Positions 1 through 7,824 of a stretch of 64,000 nt of DNA are shown here, one piece after another. The stretch's first letter is position 1, and each line of letters starts with the position of its first letter. The DNA comes from Nonomuraea maritima (GTDB lineage: Bacteria; Actinomycetota; Actinomycetes; Streptosporangiales; Streptosporangiaceae): contig NZ_FNFB01000032.1 in NCBI RefSeq assembly GCF_900100395.1, forward strand, positions 1 through 64,000. The letters run 5' to 3'. Under the pieces are notes generated by a model, which saw nothing but the letters and a program-made list of their open reading frames with translations, was not told where the DNA came from and did no database searches. The position numbers and the translations under genes were made by a program.

Positions 1-85
1 CCTTGGCCAACCGCCGGCCGGAGCCGTCCATCACCTCCACGTCGTGGTGGTCTTCGGCCCAGTCATCACCCACGAACAGTCGCAA
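1..85 (-). CDS. IS110-family transposase, N-terminal fragment cut by window edge
   Basis: Reading leftward from a TTG at 85, 28 codons run off the window. They start L-R-L-F-V-G-D-D-W-A-E-D-H-H-D-V, which is the typical N-terminus of IS110-family DEDD transposases; the Asp pair after V-G includes the first catalytic Asp of the RuvC-like domain. A Shine-Dalgarno-like GGGAGGA lies 4 bases before the TTG. Only this stub is visible, so whether the element is intact cannot be judged. IS110 elements usually lack terminal inverted repeats, so no element end is marked. Confidence 0.75.
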   Translation of the reverse strand, partial: MRLFVGDDWAEDHHDVEVMDGSGRRLAK

Positions 86-387
86 CGGTCCTCCCGTTCT
101 CGATGCCGATCACCTTCAGCAGCCTGCGGGAGAACCATCAGCGACCTAATCAAGCAGTGCTCACGCCTCTGCGGGCGGGCACGACATCCCATCAGCGATC
201 AACTCTCCCGGCCGACCGGCAGGGGCACGGTCTTTCACCAGGACTCGATGTCCAGGAACCCAGAGTGCTCACCTGTCAGCGGCTACCACCAGGAGTCTGC
301 CGGATGGCTTACTCCCAGAACTGATTAGGACCCACCGCCACGGAAGACCCGCCGTCAAGAAGGGGACCGCTGTAGGCGGAGGGGGTG
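86..387. other. Gene-free stretch next to the IS110 stub
   Basis: About 300 bases without a convincing gene. Open frames here lack coding character and ribosome sites. The part next to 85 is probably the 5' non-coding end of the IS110 element and the rest its insertion flank. No tandem repeat or strong hairpin was seen. Confidence 0.5.
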
Positions 388-846
388 TCAGCGTGGGTGG
401 TAGTTGATCGTCTCGATGGGCCATTGGGTGGACAGCCAGGTTGAGATGGCTTTGTACAGGGGTGCGTCCAGGTGGGCTCGGTCGGCTCGGACCCAGGAAT
501 GCACGTTGGTGTGGGTGCCGGTTCGGGAGGGGTAGATGTAGACGCATCCGATCACCTCACCGCCGTCCGGATCGAGGACGGTGTAGGTGAAGCCGCGACG
601 CCGGGCGAAGTCTTTCGCGTGGCGCTGGAGGTCGGCGAGGTTCGCCTCCAGGGTCATGCCGCCCGCTGGAGGCCAATTCCCGTACGGAAAGCCCGGGGTG
701 GTGGTGCGGATGTGCTCGATGCTGCTCATCCAGGCGGCGTGATCGGAAGCGTTGTGCTGAGGGCCCAGGGGTTCCAGGCGGAACTGTGGCGTGACCAGGT
801 GCGGGGGGACGGTGAAATCGTCAGGGACGAAGGCACGATCGGTCAT
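388..846 (-). CDS. GNAT-family N-acetyltransferase
   Basis: 152 aa. The sequence matches a stand-alone actinobacterial acetyltransferase family: the N-terminal segment reads RLEPLGPQHNASDHAAW, followed by SSIEHIR and later FTYTVLDPDGGEVIGCVYIYP, which is the beta4/beta5 acetyl-CoA-binding part of the GNAT fold. The ATG at 846 was preferred over an in-frame ATG at 978 because similarity to the family starts at M-T-D-R-A-F-V-P-D-D-F; the extra 44 residues look non-coding. The substrate is unknown. The fold is well supported, the function is not. Confidence 0.8.
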   Translation of the reverse strand: MTDRAFVPDDFTVPPHLVTPQFRLEPLGPQHNASDHAAWMSSIEHIRTTTPGFPYGNWPPAGGMTLEANLADLQRHAKDFARRRGFTYTVLDPDGGEVIGCVYIYPSRTGTHTNVHSWVRADRAHLDAPLYKAISTWLSTQWPIETINYHPR

Positions 847-901
847 GAGGCGGAGGCTACGCGGCTGCACGCGTGGCCGCATCCGAATATGGTCCCGCTC
901 G

Positions 902-1219
902 CTATCCGGCCCGTCCGGATTTCGGCGAGAGAACTCCGTTTCCGTTGGAGAAGTCACCGCTGTTGATGACATTTCCAACGCTGTAGTACTGGTTGCTGCC
1001 GGTGGACGTTCCGGAATTCAGCGGACCGCTGACGGTCGTCGGCGAATCACGGCTGGGCGAGTTGTAGGAGATCACCCGATCGTCGAACATCGTTTCGAGC
1101 CCCCGTCCGAGCAACCGCATTTCGCGTGGCGTGTCGGCCGACGCTCCGGCCTGGACGGCGAAAGCCAAGCCGCATACGACCGACGCGACAACGGTGATCC
1201 GTACGAACACCTTCACCAT
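902..1219 (-). CDS. Small secreted protein, function unknown
   Basis: 105 aa. A clear signal peptide is visible: M-V-K-V-F-V-R, then a hydrophobic core (ITVVASVVCGLAFAVQ) and an A-S-A type cleavage site near residue 29. The mature part (about 75 residues) is rich in Ser, Asn and Gly with no Cys and no recognised domain. A purine-rich AAGGGGGGA precedes the ATG by a few bases. It lies between the acetyltransferase and the P-loop kinase on the same strand with short gaps. No family was recognised. Confidence 0.6.
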   Translation of the reverse strand: MVKVFVRITVVASVVCGLAFAVQAGASADTPREMRLLGRGLETMFDDRVISYNSPSRDSPTTVSGPLNSGTSTGSNQYYSVGNVINSGDFSNGNGVLSPKSGRAG

Positions 1220-1282
1220 GTCCCCCCTTCACGAAGCTCGACCGTAGCAGCGGACGGCCGGAAGAATACGTAGCGTCGCCCG

Positions 1283-1780
1283 TCACTGCACGGCTTCGGT
1301 TCGGCGCAGGATCTCGTCCACGACGTGCGCGAGCGGCACGGTGGCGTCGACGGGGACGCCGTTCCTCGGGACGTCTTCTTTCGTCCGGTGCAGTCGCACG
1401 ATGAGTTCGCGCTCCGCTTTCCTGCTCCCCCACTCGCCTTCCAACCGCTGGTCGAGTCGCCGGTGCAACGTGTCGAGGTCGACTTCCAGCACGAAAACCC
1501 CGTCGAACACATGAATGAACCGGGAGAAGTTCCTGGAACCGCCACAGAAGAATGTCACCGGCCTGTCGCGGTCGGCGACCAGGGCAAGTACCTTGTCCAC
1601 CCGCCAGAGGTGGTTCTCGTGCGTCAGTCCGCTCGTCGGCACACCCGTTACCGGATCGCCCTGATAGGCCAATTCGAAGTCGCCGTCGACGGCGTGATGG
1701 CCGCGCCGCCGTAATTCCTTGCAGACCGACGTCTTGCCGGTGCCGGAAACTCCTTCGATCAAGTAGTTCCTGATGCCCAT
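1283..1780 (-). CDS. P-loop nucleoside/shikimate-kinase-like protein
   Basis: 165 aa. A Walker A motif GVSGTGKTS lies at residues 10-18, followed by E-L-R-R-R-G-H and A-V-D-G-D, as in small AAA_17/AAA_18 kinases (shikimate kinase, adenylate-kinase-like). A hydrophobic strand FEVLEVD-type (VFVLEVD) follows in the middle and an Arg-rich LID-like segment near residues 108-130. The ATP-binding role is seen; the phosphate acceptor is not identifiable. The start ATG has a GAAGGAA upstream. It is followed at about 28 bases by the SRPBCC/ArsR pair on the same strand. Confidence 0.7.
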   Translation of the reverse strand: MGIRNYLIEGVSGTGKTSVCKELRRRGHHAVDGDFELAYQGDPVTGVPTSGLTHENHLWRVDKVLALVADRDRPVTFFCGGSRNFSRFIHVFDGVFVLEVDLDTLHRRLDQRLEGEWGSRKAERELIVRLHRTKEDVPRNGVPVDATVPLAHVVDEILRRTEAVQ

Positions 1781-1807
1781 GGATGGAGGGTTCCTTCGCG
1801 GCCAGGT

Positions 1808-2640
1808 TTATGCCAGGATCACCGGCTGCCAGTCGGGCACCTCGTGGTAGCGCCGCAGCTCGGCCAGGCCCGACAGGATGCCGCCCCACGCCGCGTACGG
1901 CGGACGCGACTCGTCGAACCCGCTCTGCACCAGCGTCAGCCGCGTCTTACCGCCCGACCCCTCGAGCTCCCACGTGCCGACCCCTGCGCCGCCCCAGTCG
2001 ATTGAGAACTTACGGTCGGGCACCAGGTCGACCACCTTGGCCGGATTGGGGTCGTTGGCGAGGCCGCCCATCGCGAACCGGCCGCCCACGTGCGGCTCGA
2101 TCTCGATCGGGAAGCCGAACCACCGCGTGACGGTCTCCGAGTCGGTCAGCGAGGTGAACACCGTGGCCGGCTCGGCGTCGATCACAACGGAAGCCCGCAG
2201 GTCGGTGGCGGTGTAGTCGACCCTGGGCGTCAGCTCGCGGCCCTCGCAGTGCTCGGCCAGGTTGGCCAGCGCCTGGCCCCAGTACGTCTCGAGCACCCCG
2301 CGGATGCTCTTACCGGTGATGACGTCCTGGAAGTCGAAGTGCGTCTGCGACACGGTGACGATCGTCGCGTCGCCGTCGGCCTCGACGCTCAGCTCGGAGG
2401 TCGTCTCCTCGCCGTCGAGCAGCCAGGCGAAGCGGATCGTACGCTCGTCCGTGTGCAGCGGCCGCTGGTGCGGCGCGTCGCCCTCCGGCGTCGTACGTCC
2501 CAGAAGGCATACCGCTCGGGGAGGTCCACCTCGGCGTGCTCGGCCAGCCAGACGCGCATGGCCGCCGGGTCGGTCAGCGCCTGTCGCACCTCCTTGACGG
2601 GCGCGGCGACGCGGGCACGGATGGTCATGGGCTCACTCAT
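1808..2640 (-). pseudogene. SRPBCC/AHSA1-domain protein with one-base frameshift
   Basis: The gene starts at the ATG at 2640 (M-S-E-P-M-T-I-R-A-R-V-A-A-P) and reads in one frame to Y-A-F-W-D. From there the homologous sequence (R-T-T-P-E-G-D-A-P-H-Q) continues in another frame to the stop at 1808. The switch sits in a run of three G (minus strand) at 2499-2501. Adding one G restores F-W-G-R-T-T-P-E-G-D, the pattern expected in this family, and gives 278 codons including the stop. The protein has two START-like (AHSA1) halves, as usual for partners of ArsR regulators. Either the gene is broken in this strain or one base was missed in the G run. It overlaps the ArsR gene by 8 bases. Confidence 0.8.
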
Positions 2641-3211
2641 CGTCTCGTACTCCTTCTGGCTGTTGATCGGCTTTGGGGTAGCAGGCGACCGCGAGCTTGA
2701 ACGCGTCGCCTTCGGCTCCGCCGTATCGGGTGAACAGGTCTTGGAGCAGGCCCTGCAGATCGTTGAGGAAGTCCTGCCGGTGTTCGGGACGTACGTGGAT
2801 CTCGCCCGACAGCCCGATGGACGGGAGTTCCGGCGCGTTCCTGTCGAGGGCGGCGACGTCGGCCTGCACCTCTTCCATGAGGTCGAGCAGGTAGCCGAGG
2901 CTCAGCTCGTCGCGCGCCCGGCGCAGCCCGATCCGGCCGACCAGGCGAGGCGACAGCCAGTACGAGCGGGCGCCGGCCTGGTAGATGCCCTCGTGGATGC
3001 CGCGCACCTTCCGCTCGGCCACCTGGTCGACCAGCCCGGCTTCCACCAGGCGTTTGACGTGGTAGTAGACCCGCTGCGGGGTCTGCCCGAGCCGCTCGGC
3101 AACCTCTGAGCAGGTGCGCGGCTCGGCGAGCTGCCGCAGCACCTCCACGCGCTGCGGCTTGAGCAGTGCCTCGGCCTGCTCGATCTCTTCCAGGTACAGG
3201 ACGTCTCTCAT
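2633..3211 (-). CDS. ArsR-family winged-helix regulator
   Basis: 192 aa. An N-terminal winged helix covers about residues 12-75: EALLKPQRVEVLRQLAEP, then TCSEVAERLGQTPQRVYYHV and LVEAGLV. No metal-binding Cys cluster is present, so it is the non-metal subtype that is often paired with SRPBCC/AHSA1 genes. The remaining 110 residues form a helical C-terminal domain with F-L-N-D-L-Q-G-L-L-Q-D-L-F. Its stop overlaps the start of the downstream SRPBCC gene, indicating translational coupling. A palindrome over its own -10 region suggests autoregulation. Confidence 0.85.
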   Translation of the reverse strand: MRDVLYLEEIEQAEALLKPQRVEVLRQLAEPRTCSEVAERLGQTPQRVYYHVKRLVEAGLVDQVAERKVRGIHEGIYQAGARSYWLSPRLVGRIGLRRARDELSLGYLLDLMEEVQADVAALDRNAPELPSIGLSGEIHVRPEHRQDFLNDLQGLLQDLFTRYGGAEGDAFKLAVACYPKADQQPEGVRDDE

Positions 3212-3221
3212 CGCAAAAACA

Positions 3222-3250
3222 ATCCTTTACGTAAAAAGCCTTTTTGTCAA
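3222..3250 (-). promoter_or_regulatory. Promoter and probable operator of the ArsR-SRPBCC pair
   Basis: On the minus strand a consensus -35 TTGACA (3250-3245) is followed after 17 bases by AAGGAT (3227-3222); TAAAGG at 15 bases is an alternative -10. The perfect palindrome TTTACGTAAA lies at 3226-3235, over the -10 region, and is extended by near-matching CC/GG ends. This is where an autoregulating ArsR dimer would bind. The promoter is AT-rich against a GC-rich background. Confidence 0.6.
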
Positions 3251-3264
3251 TGGGTCACGAAAAA

Positions 3265-3287
3265 GCGCCGCCCGAGAGGGGCGGCGC
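3265..3287 (-). terminator. Terminator after gmd
   Basis: A 9-bp perfect stem (GCGCCGCCC / GGGCGGCGC) with a 5-base loop. Read on the minus strand it is followed by TTTTT, a standard intrinsic terminator placed after the gmd stop at 3350 and before the ArsR promoter. Confidence 0.8.
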
Positions 3288-3349
3288 GGCGGGTACGGGG
3301 CGTGGGCAGGCGGGGATCACGTGTGGCGCGCGCCCGTCACGACAGGGGG

Positions 3350-4375
3350 TCAGGGCCAGGAGCTGTCCTGGTCGGGGTCGCCGCCGTCGGCGAGGAGGCG
3401 GAGGTCGGACTCGACCATCATGGCCACCAGCTCGTCGAACGACACCCGCGGCTCCCAGCCGAGCTGCGTGCGCGCCTTCTTCGGATCGGCGCACAGCAGG
3501 TCCACCTCGGCGGGCCGGTGCAGCTTCTGGTCGGTCACCACGTACTGCTCCCAGTCGAGGCCGACGGCGTCGAAGGCGGCCTCGGCGAGCTCGCGCACCG
3601 ACTTCATGTGCCCGGTGCCGATCACGTAGTCCTCGGGTACGTCGGCCTGCAGCATCAGGTGCATGGCCTTGACGTAGTCGCCGGCGTACCCCCAATCGCG
3701 CCGGGCCTCCAGGTTGCCGAGGCGCAGTTCGGTGGCCATGCCGAGCTTGATGCGGGCCACCGCGAGCGACACCTTCCTGGTGACGAACTCGGCCCCGCGC
3801 CGCGGCGACTCGTGGTTGAACAGGATGCCGGAGACGGCGTACATGCCGTAGGACTCGCGGTAGTTCTGGGTGAGGAAGTGTCCGTACGCCTTGGCTACCC
3901 CGTACGGCGAGCGCGGGTGGAACGCGGTGCGCTCGTTCTGCGGAGTCTCGGTGACCTGGCCGAACATCTCAGACGACGAAGCCTGATAAAAGCGGATCTG
4001 TCCGGACGGCGCCGCAGCCCCGCGCGACACTCCGGAACACACCCGGATGGCCTCCAGCATCCGCAGGACGCCCATCCCGGTCACCTCGGCCGTGAGCTCC
4101 GCCTGCTCCCACGACATGGGCACGAACGAGATCGCCCCCAGGTTGTAGACCTCGTCAGGCCGAACACGTTCCACGGCGGAGATCAGTGACCCCTGGTCCA
4201 GCAGGTCGCCGCGGACCACCTGCACGTCGGAGAGCAGCTTGCGCATCCGGGAGACGCGCGGGTTCGCCTGCCCCCGGGCCAGCCCCCACACCTCGTACCC
4301 CTGATCGAGCAGGTGCTCCGCCAAGTACGAGCCGTCCTGGCCGGTGATGCCGGTGATCAGAGCACGCCTGGCCAA
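3350..4375 (-). CDS. gmd: GDP-mannose 4,6-dehydratase
   Basis: 341 aa, the usual length. It converts GDP-D-mannose to GDP-4-keto-6-deoxymannose, the precursor of GDP-linked deoxyhexoses such as fucose or rhamnose. An extended SDR fold is seen: NAD(P)-binding A-L-I-T-G-I-T-G-Q-D-G at residues 4-14, Y-N-L-G-A, the F-Y-Q-A-S-S-S-E-M-F-G segment, the catalytic Y-x3-K in SPYGVAKAYGHF, and RRGAEFVTRK binding the GDP-sugar. The TTG at 4375 is chosen because GGAGGA lies just before it; an upstream ATG at 4402 would add residues that contain this ribosome site. It is divergent from the glycosyltransferase at 4633. No reductase or epimerase gene follows, so the final sugar is unknown. Confidence 0.9.
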   Translation of the reverse strand: MARRALITGITGQDGSYLAEHLLDQGYEVWGLARGQANPRVSRMRKLLSDVQVVRGDLLDQGSLISAVERVRPDEVYNLGAISFVPMSWEQAELTAEVTGMGVLRMLEAIRVCSGVSRGAAAPSGQIRFYQASSSEMFGQVTETPQNERTAFHPRSPYGVAKAYGHFLTQNYRESYGMYAVSGILFNHESPRRGAEFVTRKVSLAVARIKLGMATELRLGNLEARRDWGYAGDYVKAMHLMLQADVPEDYVIGTGHMKSVRELAEAAFDAVGLDWEQYVVTDQKLHRPAEVDLLCADPKKARTQLGWEPRVSFDELVAMMVESDLRLLADGGDPDQDSSWP

Positions 4376-4632
4376 GGATCCTCCAAATATCGCCTTCCGC
4401 ATCCCTTTGGGACGGGAATGTACAACCAAGCGCCTCGACGGGACACCAAAGCCTGATAGAACGCGTTCCACCGAACCACGCTCGGTTACGGTAACGTCGC
4501 AGTTCGCGCCGCATATGACCGGCGTTGTGGACAATTCCAGCAGACCTACCGAGTGGTAGCCTTCTCGGACTAAGGTCATCTTTCACGGTACACGCCCGGC
4601 TCAGGGCCATACCGGCGGAGAAAGGGGTGTCC
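4376..4632. promoter_or_regulatory. Divergent promoter region between gmd and the GT4 gene
   Basis: About 257 bases. A perfect inverted repeat GTTAC-G-GTAAC lies at 4485-4495, roughly midway. On the plus strand TAAGGT at 4571-4576 is a plausible -10 for the glycosyltransferase operon, giving a leader of about 50 bases. No convincing -35 boxes were found. The inverted repeat could serve a regulator controlling both directions (inference). Confidence 0.35.
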
Positions 4633-5874
4633 GTGCAGGAGCGAACGCTGCGGATCGCGCTGCTGTCCTACCGCAGCAAGCCCACCTGTGGCGGACAGGG
4701 TGTCTACCTCCGCCACGTGAGCCGCGAGCTGGTAGCGCTCGGGCACCACGTCGAGGTCTTCTCCGGCCAGCCCTACCCCGAACTGGACGAGGGCGTCATC
4801 CTGCGGAAGGTCCCGAGCCTCGACCTCTACCGCGACGAGGACCCGTTCAGGACGCCGAAGCTGCACGAGTACCGCGACTGGATCGACCTGCTCGAGGTCG
4901 GCACCATGTGGACCGCCGGCTTCCCCGAGCCGCTGACGTTCACCCTGCGCGCGTACCGCGAGCTGAAGAAGAGGGTCGGCGACTTCGACGTCGTCCAGGA
5001 CAACCAGACCCTCGGCTACGGCCTGCTCGGCATCCAGAAGCTGTTCCCGGTGGTCGGCACCATCCACCACCCCATCAGCGTCGACCGCCGCATCGAGCTC
5101 GAAGCCGCGCAGGGCGCCAAGAGGCTCTCCATGCGCCGCTGGTACGGCTTCGTGAAGATGCAGTCACGCGTCGCCCCCCGGCTGAGCCCCATCCTGACCG
5201 TCAGCGAGTCGTCGCTGGCCGACATCCACCGCGACTTCAACGTCCCGCAGGCCAACATGCGCCTGATCCCGCTCGGCGTCGACACCCGCTACTTCCACCC
5301 CCGCCCCGACAAGCCGCGCCGCAAGGGCTCGATCGTGGCCGTGGCCAGCGCCGACTCCCCGATGAAGGGCGTCGCCACGCTGCTGCGGGCGGTGGCGAAG
5401 CTGGCCACCGAACGCGACGTCAACCTCACCGTCGTCAGCAAGCCCACCCCGGGCGGCCCGACCGAGCAGCTCGTCCAGGAGCTCTCGCTGCACGACCGCG
5501 TACGGTTCGTGCACGGCATCTCGGACGACGAGCTGGGCGAGCTCATCGCCACCTCCGAGATCTCCGTCGTGCCCAGCCTCTACGAGGGCTTCTCGCTGCC
5601 CGCCGTGGAGCACATGGCCTGCGCCACCCCGCTGATCGCCAGCAACACGGGGGCGCTGCCCGAGGTCGTGGGCGACGCGGCCGTGCAGGTGCCGCCGGGC
5701 GACGCCGAGGAACTGGCCGCGGCGCTGCGCCGGCTGCACGACTCGCCCGAGGAGCGCGAGCGCCTCGGCCGGGCCGGATACGACCGCGTCATGGAGCGCT
5801 ACACCTGGAACGTCGTCGCGAAGCGAACCGTCGAGGCGTACCACGAGGCCATCGCGGCCCGGACCAAGCGCTGA
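4633..5874 (+). CDS. Glycosyltransferase family 4 protein
   Basis: 413 aa, two Rossmann domains (GT-B). The N-terminal domain begins RIALLSYRSKPTCGGQGVYL, with the glycine-rich acceptor-side loop. The C-terminal domain has the retaining GT4 signature EGFSLPAVE (E-x7-E) that binds the nucleotide-sugar, preceded by VPSLY. Start: GTG at 4633 with AAAGGGG 5 bases upstream; GTG at 4627 is an alternative and an ATG at 4525 is less likely. It probably transfers a sugar from GDP- or UDP-sugar onto a lipid or cell-surface acceptor. It is followed after 46 bases by a methyltransferase, then by an overlapping toroid-protein gene, so these form one operon. Confidence 0.85.
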   Translation: MQERTLRIALLSYRSKPTCGGQGVYLRHVSRELVALGHHVEVFSGQPYPELDEGVILRKVPSLDLYRDEDPFRTPKLHEYRDWIDLLEVGTMWTAGFPEPLTFTLRAYRELKKRVGDFDVVQDNQTLGYGLLGIQKLFPVVGTIHHPISVDRRIELEAAQGAKRLSMRRWYGFVKMQSRVAPRLSPILTVSESSLADIHRDFNVPQANMRLIPLGVDTRYFHPRPDKPRRKGSIVAVASADSPMKGVATLLRAVAKLATERDVNLTVVSKPTPGGPTEQLVQELSLHDRVRFVHGISDDELGELIATSEISVVPSLYEGFSLPAVEHMACATPLIASNTGALPEVVGDAAVQVPPGDAEELAAALRRLHDSPEERERLGRAGYDRVMERYTWNVVAKRTVEAYHEAIAARTKR

Positions 5875-5920
5875 ACCGAAACCCCCCGACCGCGCCGAAT
5901 CGCGAGGAGAGAGCTACCAA

Positions 5921-6631
5921 GTGCTGACCGTGGACTTCGACCGGCTGCCCGTCGGCCCCGGCGTGCGCGTACTCGACCTGGGTTGCGGCGGCGGCCGGCA
6001 CGCCTTCGAGGTGCTGCGCCGCGGGGGCGACGTCGTCGCCTTCGACATGGACCAGTCCGAGCTCGACAGCGTGACGGCCATGTTCGCGGCGATGGAGAAG
6101 GAAGGCGAGGTGCCGCCCGGCGCCGCCGGGCGGACCGTCCAGGGCACGGCGCTGGACATGCCGTTCGAGGACGGCGGCTTCGACCGCGTCATCGCGGCCG
6201 AGGTGCTGGAGCACATCCCCGACGACATGGCGGCCATGCGGGAGATCTTCCGCGTGCTCAAGCCGGGCGGAACGGCCGCGGTGACCGTCCCGAGCTTCCT
6301 GCCGGAACGCATCTGCTGGGCGCTGGACGAGGCGTACCACACCGCGCCCGGCGGGCACGTGCGCATCTACACGCTGGCCGAGCTGTCGGCCAAGCTGAAG
6401 TCGGTCGGGTTCGAGATCGGCCCGCACCACCACGCCCACGGGCTGCACGCGCCGTACTGGTGGATCAAGTGCGCGGTCGGGGTCAACAACGACGGCCACC
6501 CGCTGGCGAAGGCGTACCACGAGCTGCTGGTGTGGGACATCATGAAGCGGCCGGCGGCCACCCGCATCGCCGAGAGCCTGCTCAACCCGATCATCGGCAA
6601 GAGCGTGGTCCTCTACGTCCGCAAGCCATGA
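5921..6631 (+). CDS. Class I SAM-dependent methyltransferase
   Basis: 236 aa. SAM-binding motif I is VRVLDLGCGGGRHAFEV (residues 15-31), the acidic motif II is VVAFDMD, and motif III is FDRVIAAEVLEHIPDD; RVLKPGG follows. This is the Methyltransf_11 pattern. The GTG at 5921 has a strong purine tract (GAGGAGAGAG) upstream. The stop codon overlaps the ATG of the next gene in ATGA, so translation is coupled. Probably methylates a sugar or lipid-linked intermediate of the glycan operon; the substrate is not identifiable. Confidence 0.85.
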   Translation: MLTVDFDRLPVGPGVRVLDLGCGGGRHAFEVLRRGGDVVAFDMDQSELDSVTAMFAAMEKEGEVPPGAAGRTVQGTALDMPFEDGGFDRVIAAEVLEHIPDDMAAMREIFRVLKPGGTAAVTVPSFLPERICWALDEAYHTAPGGHVRIYTLAELSAKLKSVGFEIGPHHHAHGLHAPYWWIKCAVGVNNDGHPLAKAYHELLVWDIMKRPAATRIAESLLNPIIGKSVVLYVRKP

Positions 6632-7698
6632 TCTCGCGCGAGCAGGTCGCGCGAACGGCCGAGAGCATCGCGGCGATCCAGCAGGAAGACGGCGGCGTGC
6701 CGTGGCCCGAGGGCCACGTGGACGCCTGGAACCACGTCGAGTGCCTGATGGCCATGTCCGTCGCGGGCCTGCGGGAGCCGGTGCGCCGCGGCTACGCCTG
6801 GCTGGCCCGCCACCAGCGCGACGACGGCTCGTGGCCGATGAAGCTGATCGACGGCGCGCCCGCCGAGCGCGGCGGTGAGACCAACCACGCCGCGTACGTC
6901 GCCGCCGGGATCTGGCACCACCACCTCGTCACCGGCGACCAGCGCTTCACCGAGGAGAGCTGGCCGATGGTCAAGGCCGCGCTCGACTTCGTGGTGGACA
7001 TGCAGACCGAGCGCGGCGAGATCGTGTGGGAGCGCGACGCGGAGGGCACGCCCGCCACGTACGCGCTGCTCACCGGCTGCTCCTCGATCCACCAGGGGCT
7101 GCGCTGCGGCGTACGGCTGGCCGACCACCTGGGCGACCCGCAGCCGCACTGGGAGCTGGCCGCCGACCGGCTGGCGCACGTGCTGAACGACCACCCCGAG
7201 GCGTTCGCCGACAAGAGCCGCTTCTCGATGGACTGGTACTACCCGGTGCTCGGCGGCGCGGTGCGCGGCCGGCGGGCGGCCGAACTGCTCGAACGCGAGT
7301 GGGACACGTTCGTGGTGCCGGGGCTCGGCATCCGGTGCGTGTCCGACCAGCCGTGGGTGACCGGGGCCGAGACGTGCGAGCTGGTGCTGGCGCTCGACGC
7401 CGTGGGGGACAGGGAGCGGGCGCTCGCGCTGTTCGCCGACATGCAGCACCTGCGGCACGAGGACGGCTCGTACTGGACGGGCTGGCAGTTCGTGAACCGC
7501 CGGCACTTCCCGCACGAGCGCTCCGGCTACACCGCGGCCGCGGTCGTCCTGGCCGCCGACGCGCTGTTCGGGTACTCCCCCGGCTCGGGACTGTTCCGCG
7601 ACGTCGACGGCGCCTGCGTCTCCGACCCGGACGTGTGCGGCTGCGCCGCCGGTACGGGAGGCCGGCTGCCCCCGAACGCGGCCGACGAGATCCTCTGA
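6628..7698 (+). CDS. Alpha/alpha-toroid (prenyltransferase/squalene-oxidase-like) protein
   Basis: 356 aa, start ATG overlapping the methyltransferase stop. Repeats of the alpha/alpha toroid type are visible: QQEDGGVPWPEG, W-L-A-R-H-Q-R-D-D-G-S-W-P, and HEDGSYWTGWQF near the end. These Q-x-D-G-S-W-like segments are seen in terpene cyclase/prenyltransferase folds and six-hairpin glycosidases. No DxDD or DDxxD cyclase motif was found, so terpene cyclisation is unlikely. Two clusters with Cys (CVSDPDVCGCAAG) lie near the C-terminus. Members of this family sit next to GT4 and methyltransferase genes in actinomycetes. The role is unknown; a glycan hydrolase or lyase is possible. Confidence 0.65.
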   Translation: MISREQVARTAESIAAIQQEDGGVPWPEGHVDAWNHVECLMAMSVAGLREPVRRGYAWLARHQRDDGSWPMKLIDGAPAERGGETNHAAYVAAGIWHHHLVTGDQRFTEESWPMVKAALDFVVDMQTERGEIVWERDAEGTPATYALLTGCSSIHQGLRCGVRLADHLGDPQPHWELAADRLAHVLNDHPEAFADKSRFSMDWYYPVLGGAVRGRRAAELLEREWDTFVVPGLGIRCVSDQPWVTGAETCELVLALDAVGDRERALALFADMQHLRHEDGSYWTGWQFVNRRHFPHERSGYTAAAVVLAADALFGYSPGSGLFRDVDGACVSDPDVCGCAAGTGGRLPPNAADEIL

Positions 7699-7824
7699 CG
7701 TCAGGCCTCGAAGACAAGCGCTTTTGCGGGTTCTTTGCCGGGGAAATCCGGTGTGCCGCCGGTCAGCCGCGCAAGAGGGTCACTAGCTTCGTGGGTGGCC
7801 GTACGAGGCGTCTTCGGGGGAAGC

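Noticed and set aside
5983..6627. Upstream extension of the alpha-toroid gene through the methyltransferase
   Set aside because: The frame is open, but it is Arg-rich shadow sequence of the methyltransferase; the ATG at 6628 has the coupling overlap and starts the conserved region.
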